A stretch of 64,000 nucleotides of DNA. Origin: an uncultured Acidimicrobiia bacterium. GTDB taxonomy: Bacteria > Actinomycetota > Acidimicrobiia > Spongiisociales > Spongiisociaceae. The notes under the pieces were generated by a model. It saw nothing but the letters and a program-made list of their open reading frames with translations. It did not search any database and was not told the DNA's origin. The stretch covers positions 1,958,548 to 2,022,547 of the forward strand of contig OY282370.1 in NCBI GenBank assembly GCA_958295745.1, given 5' to 3'. Positions 57,560 to 64,000 of this stretch are shown here, piece after piece. How positions within the stretch are numbered: the first letter of the stretch is position 1; each line of letters opens with the position of its first letter. Position numbers and translations under genes: made by a program.

Positions 57560-59935
57560 TCAGCCGGCTATGCGGGCGGCCAAGAGCCAAGAGTCGACGA
57601 GCTCCCGGTTGTCGGCTATCCATTCGGCGGCGTGGCTGCGGACGTCTGCTTCGGTGTTGGCACCGAGGCTGTACGTCACGTTCTGCAGTGCTACGTCGAC
57701 CGGGTTGATGGTCACCAGCTCGAACAAGCGGGCGGCGGCCGGGTTGGCTGCCAGGAAGTCGCTGTTGGCGGTGACCCTGATGTCGGCTGCGTCCCAACCC
57801 AGGTTGCATGGGTCTGACGAGCATTGACCGGCGCCCAGGACGGCGGGTCCCGCCACCTGGGTGGGGGAGACCGATTCGTCCGAGGTGGACAGCCAGATGG
57901 CGTTGTCTCCGGCCCGCAGGTCGCCTACGTAGGCGCTCGGCGCCCAGGTGTAGACGATGTAGGGGGCCCCTGACGCGTCCCGGCTGATCGCGTCGGCGAT
58001 CAGGGCGTCGTAGGAACCGACTTCTACCTGTTCGACGTTGGCCCAGCCAGCGTTTTCGATCCACGAGTTGATGTTGACGTGGCAACCCCAACCGTCGGGG
58101 CATCCCAGGATCTGGATGACTCCGTCGTCGGGGCTGCTGTCCCCGGCGTCGTAGATGGCGAACAGGGCCGGGTCGTTGACGATCTGGTCGAGCGTTCGGA
58201 TTCCGTGCTCGTCTACCAGGCTCTTGTTGGTCAGCAAGCCTTGGAGGCCGCCGGTTCGCATCTCGAACCCGAGCGTGGTCACGTGGTCACTCACCAGTGA
58301 CCCGTCCGGCATCGCGCCGGCCAGGAACTGGTTGTGGTTGGGGAACCACGAGTTGGCCCAGAAGTCGAACTCGCCGTTGGCCATCGCTACGAAGGCGTTG
58401 GACGGGGCCAGCTCCAGATCGGACGGGTCGGACACTGTGTAGCCGAGCTCTTCCAGCAACGCTGCGTAGATAGCAGCCTGCATATAGCCCGTCGACCAGT
58501 TAGCCCGCGCCGCGTTCACCGAAACACCCGCCCCGGGCGTATCGCCGGGCGGGACCTGGGCGACCGCCAGCCAGACATCGACGGTGGCTCGGTTGTCGGC
58601 TATCCATTCGGCGGCGTGGCTGCGGACGTCTGCTTCGGTGTTGGCACCGAGGCTGTACGTCACGTTCTGCAGTGCTACGTCGACCGGGTTGATGGTCACC
58701 AGCTCGAACAAGCGGGCGGCGGCCGGGTTGGCTGCCAGGAAGTCGCTGTTGGCGGTGACCCTGATGTCGGCTGCGTCCCAACCCAGGTTGCATGGGTCTG
58801 ACGAGCATTGACCGGCGCCCAGGACGGCGGGTCCCGCCACCTGGGTGGGGGAGACCGATTCGTCCGAGGTGGACAGCCAGATGGCGTTGTCTCCGGCCCG
58901 CAGGTCGCCTACGTAGGCGCTCGGCGCCCAGGTGTAGACGATGTAGGGGGCCCCTGACGCGTCCCGGCTGATCGCGTCGGCGATCAGGGCGTCGTAGGAA
59001 CCGACTTCTACCTGTTCGACGTTGGCCCAGCCAGCGTTTTCGATCCACGAGTTGATGTTGACGTGGCAACCCCAACCGTCGGGGCATCCCAGGATCTGGA
59101 TGACTCCGTCGTCGGGGCTGCTGTCCCCGGCGTCGTAGATGGCGAACAGGGCCGGGTCGTTGACGATCTGGTCGAGCGTTCGGATTCCGTGCTCGTCTAC
59201 CAGGCTCTTGTTGGTCAGCAAGCCTTGGAGGCCGCCGGTTCGCATCTCGAACCCGAGCGTGGTCACGTGGTCACTCACCAGTGACCCGTCCGGCATCGCG
59301 CCGGCCAGGAACTGGTTGTGGTTGGGGAACCACGAGTTGGCCCAGAAGTCGAACTCGCCGTTGGCCATCGCTACGAAGGCGTTGGACGGGGCCAGCTCCA
59401 GATCGGACGGGTCGGACACTGTGTAGCCGAGCTCTTCCAGCAACGCTGCGTAGATAGCAGCCTGCATATAGCCCGTCGACCAGTTAGCCCGCGCAATCGT
59501 CACCGAAACACCCGCCCCGGGGCCTGCCGCTGCCGCTGCTACCGCCGCCTCGGCTTCCGCTGCTGCTGCCGCTGCTGCCGCTGCTTCCGCCTCGGCTTCC
59601 GCTGCTGCTGCCGCTGCTGCCTCGGCTTCCGCCCGGGCCTCTTCCAACGCCGCCTGGGATGCTTCGTCTCCCGCCTCGGCTTCGGCTTCGGCTTCCGCCA
59701 GCGCGGCCGCGGCCGCATCCAGCTCGGCTTGAGCGTCCGCCAGCGCGGCCTCGGCAGTCTCTTGAGCGGCCTCGGCAGCCTCTTGAGCGGCCTGGGCCGC
59801 CTCTTGAGCGCTGGTGTCGGGCGCCGCTGTGGTGACAGGCGCCGCTTGTGTGGTTGTGGTGGTGCCGCCTCCACATGCCGCGGCCAGCAACGCCAGCAAG
59901 GACAACAGCGCCATCACATTTCTCATTCGTGTCAT
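57560..59935 (-). CDS. proX: double-domain glycine betaine-type substrate-binding lipoprotein
   Basis: A 791-residue protein. The signal peptide and lipobox are LALLAAACGGG. An Ala/Glu-rich helical linker of about 110 residues follows, then two complete OpuAC/ProX domains joined by a short PPGDTPGAGVSV linker. Each has ARANWSTGYMQAAIYAALLE, DFWANSWFPNHNQFLAG and LGCPDGWGCHVNINSWIENA. The domains are identical except at their ends and correspond to a 905-bp exact DNA repeat. ATG 59935 has AAGGAG upstream; the frame to 60037 is not similar. Tethered double binding domains resemble those fused to OpuA permeases. Confidence 0.9.
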   Translation of the reverse strand: MTRMRNVMALLSLLALLAAACGGGTTTTTQAAPVTTAAPDTSAQEAAQAAQEAAEAAQETAEAALADAQAELDAAAAALAEAEAEAEAGDEASQAALEEARAEAEAAAAAAAEAEAEAAAAAAAAAEAEAAVAAAAAGPGAGVSVTIARANWSTGYMQAAIYAALLEELGYTVSDPSDLELAPSNAFVAMANGEFDFWANSWFPNHNQFLAGAMPDGSLVSDHVTTLGFEMRTGGLQGLLTNKSLVDEHGIRTLDQIVNDPALFAIYDAGDSSPDDGVIQILGCPDGWGCHVNINSWIENAGWANVEQVEVGSYDALIADAISRDASGAPYIVYTWAPSAYVGDLRAGDNAIWLSTSDESVSPTQVAGPAVLGAGQCSSDPCNLGWDAADIRVTANSDFLAANPAAARLFELVTINPVDVALQNVTYSLGANTEADVRSHAAEWIADNRATVDVWLAVAQVPPGDTPGAGVSVNAARANWSTGYMQAAIYAALLEELGYTVSDPSDLELAPSNAFVAMANGEFDFWANSWFPNHNQFLAGAMPDGSLVSDHVTTLGFEMRTGGLQGLLTNKSLVDEHGIRTLDQIVNDPALFAIYDAGDSSPDDGVIQILGCPDGWGCHVNINSWIENAGWANVEQVEVGSYDALIADAISRDASGAPYIVYTWAPSAYVGDLRAGDNAIWLSTSDESVSPTQVAGPAVLGAGQCSSDPCNLGWDAADIRVTANSDFLAANPAAARLFELVTINPVDVALQNVTYSLGANTEADVRSHAAEWIADNRELVDSWLLAARIAG
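57606..59494 (-). repeat. 905-bp exact direct repeat, period 984 bp
   Basis: 57606-58510 and 58590-59494 appear identical; every reading frame gives the same translation in both copies. Divergence begins abruptly at both ends, where only the linker codons differ. Confidence 0.9.
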
Positions 59936-60070
59936 TTGGAGTTCTCCTTCTCCTCTTCCCGTTGCTCCCTTTCGGGGTTTCTCGCTGCTTCGGGGAGATG
60001 TCCGTAAGTGCAAACCTACACTCCTCGGTTCTATCAACCCATCTGCTCCTGCTCAGGTGGAATCCCCATC

Positions 60071-62176
60071 CTAGGTGTGTTCCATCGGGTTTGTTATCCC
60101 CGCGTATACCCTTGTCCGGCGGAACTCCCTCAGCACCCCGCGGGAGGATGTGAGTATCAAGAATCCGGCCATCAGGCACAGAAACGCCCCCGGACCGCTT
60201 ATATAGTTGGGGTCGGATGTCCGTACCAAGGAAGCAATCCATCCGGCCGCCACCAGCATCACCCCCACCCCTAGGGCGGAGACTGCCGCGCTCCACCTCC
60301 AACGCCGTACGTCCCCGCCGCCTAACAATCCGGACGCCGGCAAGGTGAGAAGGAACGCCGCGATCCCCAGTATCAGCGTCAGATACCCGAACCGGGTTCC
60401 TCGCTCCGTGAAGCCGTCGAAGGTTATCTTGTCCTGACGTTGTGCGGAGGCGATGAGTTGTCCAATGGTTGCGGCGTTTGCCGCCGCTTTGGAGGAGTCT
60501 TCTCTGGCCTCCTGCTCGAGACTGTCGATCTCGGCTTGGAGCTCCGGCGTTAAGACTGAAGAGGCTCGCCCGTCGACCGACCAGGACGACAAGCCGGCCA
60601 CCACCAGCAATCCTACGATCGCCGCCGCGATGACGATGCGCACGACTGAGACGCGGTCCGGCAAGGGGCGGAGTGGGCTGTAGGGGGCGTTTCTGACCCA
60701 GACGAATGCCCCGACGAAGCCGATCATCCCGCCGATCAGTGCCGTCCACGCTCCTAGTCCGTCGGCGTAGGCCACCGAGGGGGCGGTGGGTACCAGCCAC
60801 AAGTATGCGCCGGCCGCAACCAGTAGGCCTACCGCGGCCGACAGGGCGCCGTCGGCCCCGAACCAGCGGGAACCTTCACCCGGTCTGATAAGGGTAGTGA
60901 CCGCCGCGCCCAGGATCAGAAGGCTCATTCCCAGTACGGCGACGCCGAAGAAGCTGCCCCCTTCCGCGGCCAGCCCATTGAAGGCCTGTCCGGCCAGGTC
61001 CAAGTCCGTCTCCCGGCCATACCCCGAGATCAAACCCGAATCCCGACCCCATGGCAGGAACAGGGCAGCCAAGGCCAGTACCGATCCGGTCAGAGCGATC
61101 AGGACACCGGTACGCTCTGCTGTTCCCACCGCCGCCAGTACCCCTTCCGTATCGCCGGCCTCGGTGTCGGTGCTCTCGGTTCCGGTTCCTTCCAGCAGGA
61201 TCTCGGGATCCCGCCTGTGTACCCAAGCCCTGCGGATGCGGGAGAACAGGCCGACGGTGCCTTCTTCGGTCTTGGTCTGGGAGATGCGGTCCAACACCAC
61301 CGCCACTATGAACAGCGCCAGCCCCGCCGAGGATGACAGCGGGGTATCGAGGTTGGTAACCGCTCTGAACACCAGGAGCCCCAGCCCGCCGGCCCCTATG
61401 ATGGCGGCGATGCCCAGCATCGATATGGACAGCAACAGGGTCTGGTTGAGGCCGGTCATTATGGCGGGGCGGGCGAGGGGCAGCTGCACGTCGATCAGCA
61501 CCCTCCACTCCGACGCCCCGTAGGCGCGGCTGGCCTCCACGACATCGCCGGGTACCTGACGGATCCCCAGATTGGTGAGGCGTATCAGGGGGGGAATCGC
61601 GAACACCATCGTGACCATCGTGGCCGGCTCCGGTCCGAGGCCGAAGAAGAAGATGACCGGAATCAAATAGACGAAGGCGTGAACCACCTGCATCGCATCG
61701 AGGGCGGGCCGCACCGCGTTCCAGACCCCGTCGAATCGACCGCACAGCACCCCTAGGGGGATACCGATGAGGGCGCAGATCACCACCGCCACCACGATCA
61801 AGCCGATGGTGATGGCGGTCTCCTCCCAGAACTCGTTGCCCAGCATCCCGCAGAGAGCCAGCAACAGGGCCAAGCCCACCCCCACCTTCAGGTTGCGGGT
61901 GATGGCCCCTACGATCAGCACGATGCCGCATACGAGCACCCAGGGCATGTCGGTGATCTCCCACCACGGGTGGTACTCCGGTCCGACCACGAAGTTGCGG
62001 AAGAGGAACGAGAACGGCCACTCTATGACATCGAGTACCGGTTGGAGGTTGAGGACCGTCCATGACACGATGATGTCCATCCATGCACCGAAGGGGATCT
62101 CCCATGAGTCGAGGAAGGCATTGTCCCAGAGATAGACGGTGGTCTCCTCGGCGGCGCTCTGGGCGAGGATGCTCAT
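60071..62176 (-). CDS. proW: ProW-type permease with long C-terminal membrane extension, copy 2
   Basis: A 701-residue membrane protein homologous over its full length to the other permease. The ProW core spans residues about 1-315: GIPLGVLCGRFDGVWNAVRP, MQVVHAFVYLIPVIFFFGLG and the EAA loop VEASRAYGASEWRVLIDVQL. The C-terminal extension of about 350 residues starts near RTGVLIALTGSVLALAALFL. Its ATG overlaps the proV stop by 4 bp, so it is the cognate permease of that ATPase. GGAG precedes the ATG. The double-domain proX follows 135 bp downstream. Confidence 0.9.
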   Translation of the reverse strand: MSILAQSAAEETTVYLWDNAFLDSWEIPFGAWMDIIVSWTVLNLQPVLDVIEWPFSFLFRNFVVGPEYHPWWEITDMPWVLVCGIVLIVGAITRNLKVGVGLALLLALCGMLGNEFWEETAITIGLIVVAVVICALIGIPLGVLCGRFDGVWNAVRPALDAMQVVHAFVYLIPVIFFFGLGPEPATMVTMVFAIPPLIRLTNLGIRQVPGDVVEASRAYGASEWRVLIDVQLPLARPAIMTGLNQTLLLSISMLGIAAIIGAGGLGLLVFRAVTNLDTPLSSSAGLALFIVAVVLDRISQTKTEEGTVGLFSRIRRAWVHRRDPEILLEGTGTESTDTEAGDTEGVLAAVGTAERTGVLIALTGSVLALAALFLPWGRDSGLISGYGRETDLDLAGQAFNGLAAEGGSFFGVAVLGMSLLILGAAVTTLIRPGEGSRWFGADGALSAAVGLLVAAGAYLWLVPTAPSVAYADGLGAWTALIGGMIGFVGAFVWVRNAPYSPLRPLPDRVSVVRIVIAAAIVGLLVVAGLSSWSVDGRASSVLTPELQAEIDSLEQEAREDSSKAAANAATIGQLIASAQRQDKITFDGFTERGTRFGYLTLILGIAAFLLTLPASGLLGGGDVRRWRWSAAVSALGVGVMLVAAGWIASLVRTSDPNYISGPGAFLCLMAGFLILTSSRGVLREFRRTRVYAGITNPMEHT

Positions 62177-63390
62177 AGGTATGTCTCCCGTTCGAACCCG
62201 TCGATCAGCTGCTCCACCCGCCCCATCTCCTCCATGATGCTGCGCGGGTCCAGGTTGCCTACCAGCCGGCCGTCACCGTCCACCACCGCGATCGGCAACC
62301 CCCGCCCCGCCGCCGCGTAGACGTTGTTGAGGGTGGTCTCGGGCGAGGCTGTATCGAAGTCGGAGCGGACCGCGGCGGCCAGGTTATCGGCGGCTCGCGT
62401 GCAGGCCGCGGCGGTCAGCAGTCCGGTGGGCCGTCCCTTGGTGTCGCACACGAAGGCGCCGGTCCGGTCGCCGATATGGGCCAGCGCCCCGGCCGGCGAC
62501 ATGGAAGGGTCGATCGGGTCCGGCGGTGACATGACCTCGCGGCATTCGATCACACGCCCCTGGTCCACGTCCTGGACGAACTCCGCCACGTAGGCGGTGG
62601 CGGGCTCGGTGAGTATCTCCTCGGGGGTGCCGATCTGCACCACCGCCCCGTCCCGCATGATGCATACCCGGTCGCCGATCCGCAGCGCCTCGTTGAGATC
62701 GTGGGTGATGAACAGGATGGTCTTGTGGACCTCGTTCTGGATTTCCATCAGCTCGTCCTGCATCTGACGGCGGATGAGGGGGTCGAGTGCTGAGAAGGCC
62801 TCGTCCATCAGGAGGATGTCGGGGTCGGAGGCCAGCGCCCGGGCCAGCCCCACCCGCTGCTGCATGCCGCCCGAAAGTTGCCGCGGGAGGTTGCGCGAGT
62901 AGGGTTCGAGGCCCACCAGCGAGAGGGCCTTCATAGAGGCTTTGTCCCGATCCTCCTTGGTGATCCCCTGCACCTTCAGGCCGTAGCCCACGTTGTCGAT
63001 GACGCTGCGGTGGGGAAACAGGGCGAAGTGCTGGAACACCATGCCCATCTTCTCCCGGCGGAAGGCTTGGAGGTCGGAGCCTTCGAGGGTCTGGACGTTG
63101 GTTCCGTCTACCCAGACGCGGCCGGAGGTGACCTCCAAGAGCTTGTTGACGGTACGGAGGACGGTTGATTTGCCGGACCCCGAGAGACCCATCACCACGA
63201 AGATCTCTCCCTTGGGGACCGCGAAGCTCACATTGTCGATTCCGACCACGTGGCCGGACTGTCGCTGCACCTCGTCTTTGCCGACGCCCGCCTTGACGAG
63301 GTCGAAGGCGCGTCCGTGAGGCTGGGGCCCGAAGATCTTGTAGACGCTCTCGAGGCGGATCAGTTCGTTGCCGTTCTCCTCCAAACCCAC
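62173..63390 (-). CDS. proV: glycine betaine/proline-type ABC transporter ATPase
   Basis: A roughly 405-residue ATPase of the ProV/OpuAA family. Walker A is VVMGLSGSGKSTVLRTVN, followed by a Q-loop (MVFQHFALFPHRSV), signature LSGGMQQRVGLARAL, Walker B PDILLMDEAFSALDPL and the H-loop ITHDLNEALRIGD. The C-terminal 120 residues form a pair of CBS domains, the usual osmosensing/regulatory module of this subfamily. GTG 63390 is taken as start; TTG 63384 has better spacing to AAGGA, and the open frame reaches 63450. It is the only ATPase for the whole locus and is divergent from fhs. Confidence 0.92.
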   Translation of the reverse strand: MGLEENGNELIRLESVYKIFGPQPHGRAFDLVKAGVGKDEVQRQSGHVVGIDNVSFAVPKGEIFVVMGLSGSGKSTVLRTVNKLLEVTSGRVWVDGTNVQTLEGSDLQAFRREKMGMVFQHFALFPHRSVIDNVGYGLKVQGITKEDRDKASMKALSLVGLEPYSRNLPRQLSGGMQQRVGLARALASDPDILLMDEAFSALDPLIRRQMQDELMEIQNEVHKTILFITHDLNEALRIGDRVCIMRDGAVVQIGTPEEILTEPATAYVAEFVQDVDQGRVIECREVMSPPDPIDPSMSPAGALAHIGDRTGAFVCDTKGRPTGLLTAAACTRAADNLAAAVRSDFDTASPETTLNNVYAAAGRGLPIAVVDGDGRLVGNLDPRSIMEEMGRVEQLIDGFERETYL

Positions 63391-63608
63391 TTTCCTTCTT
63401 CGCTTGTAGGGGTCTTGCGCGCCGCAACGGACGGCAGGGTTGCCGACCACTCCTCAAAACCATAGTAGGGCAAAGGCGGTTTTGCCCCACCGAACGCGAT
63501 TTTTTGTTCTACAATGCGGAACCGTCCCGTATCGTGGTACAAAATGGGCAACGGCGGGCCGGTGCATGAGGTATCGGTTGGCTCTGGATGCAAGTCTTGG
63601 AGTTTTCT

Positions 63609-64000
63609 ATGAATGCAACAACTGGTTTCCCCTCGGACCTCGAAATCGCCCAGGCGGCCGCGCCGCGGCCCATCACCGAGATCGCCGAGTCGATAGGCAT
63701 CCGCCCCGAGGAGCTGATCCTCTACGGTGATACCAAGGCCAAGGTACACCTCGACATCCTCAAGCGGATCGGCGGCCGCCCCGCCGGCAAATACGTCGAC
63801 GTGACCGCCGTTACCCCCACCCCGCTCGGGGAAGGCAAGACCACCACCACCGTCGGGCTGGTGCAGGGTCTCGGCGCCCTCGGCCACAAGGCCATCGCCG
63901 CCATCCGCCAGCCGTCGCTGGGACCCACCTTCGGCATCAAGGGAGGGGCGGCGGGGGGCGGCTACAGCCAGGTGATTCCGATGGACGAGTTCAACTTGCA
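63609..64000 (+). CDS. fhs: formate-tetrahydrofolate ligase, N-terminal part (cut by window end)
   Basis: ATP-dependent ligation of formate and THF to 10-formyl-THF. Only the first 130 residues are in the window. They show [18 protein letters not shown], the P-loop [18 protein letters not shown] and [20 protein letters not shown], all diagnostic. ATG 63609 follows GGAG at 63599. The divergent orientation to proV and the nearby betaine-demethylation genes suggest a role in handling methyl-derived one-carbon units. In the reverse direction it can yield ATP and formate (known of the enzyme). Confidence 0.93.
   Translation, partial: MNATTGFPSDLEIAQAAAPRPITEIAESIGIRPEELILYGDTKAKVHLDILKRIGGRPAGKYVDVTAVTPTPLGEGKTTTTVGLVQGLGALGHKAIAAIRQPSLGPTFGIKGGAAGGGYSQVIPMDEFNL

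Overview
The window is 64 kb of high-GC DNA from an actinobacterium. Support for this includes a WhiB-family regulator, a DUF222/HNH endonuclease, a mycobacterial-type MurA with Asp in place of the catalytic Cys, a type II glutamine synthetase, actinobacterial-style Mrp, and several genes whose -10 box lies 6-10 nt from the start codon with no Shine-Dalgarno (leaderless transcription). A marine or host-associated Acidimicrobiia-like lineage would fit the betaine-centred gene content, but that placement is inference. Most of the window is chromosomal core with dense coding on both strands and long antisense shadow frames.

Layout. 0-5 kb: dxs, a SixA-type phosphatase, ppk1 and a TetR regulator, all leftward. 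5-10 kb: a winged-helix HTH_42 protein, a TM2 protein, a half-size FAD protein, purA and a threonine aldolase. 10-17 kb is accessory in character: an AAA/DUF4143 ATPase with repeated sequences on both sides, a tandem duplication of a small DUF4190 membrane protein, tRNA-Asp and tRNA-Phe, murA, and then a visibly lower-GC three-gene operon (16892 to 14532, leftward). That operon encodes a PD-(D/E)xK nuclease-domain protein, a Swt1-type HEPN protein and a nuclease-less derivative. All three end in the same roughly 100-residue C-terminal domain, and this is the best candidate here for an undescribed defence-like system. 17-25 kb: argS, DUF222-HNH, a membrane protein, and glcD-glcE-glcF for glycolate oxidation. 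25-33 kb: a stand-alone Nfu N-domain, two membrane-anchored proteins, type II glutamine synthetase, a methyltransferase, RidA, ErpA, Mrp, an M23 peptidase with expanded repeats, and FxsA. 33-40 kb: selA-selB, a WhiB protein, an NfeD-like protein, a stand-alone receiver domain, a CNNM/CorC-type transporter and tRNA-Pro.

40-64 kb is dominated by methylated-amine and betaine metabolism. It holds an MttB-superfamily methyltransferase beside an 805-residue dimethylglycine/sarcosine dehydrogenase-GcvT fusion, an ornithine-cyclodeaminase-family protein, two HicB-like proteins, PEP carboxylase and a secreted SLH/RCC1 protein. A large leftward ABC importer locus for glycine betaine-type compounds follows: proV, proW, a double-domain proX, a second proW and three more proX genes. 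One ATPase thus serves two permeases and five substrate-binding domains. At the right edge, divergent to proV, formate-THF ligase (fhs) begins. Together these genes suggest import of betaines, stepwise demethylation, and capture of the methyl groups as THF-bound one-carbon units, with glycolate oxidation nearby as a second small-carbon route. The two proX domains in the fusion gene are identical over about 905 bp, so the duplication is very recent or an assembly effect.
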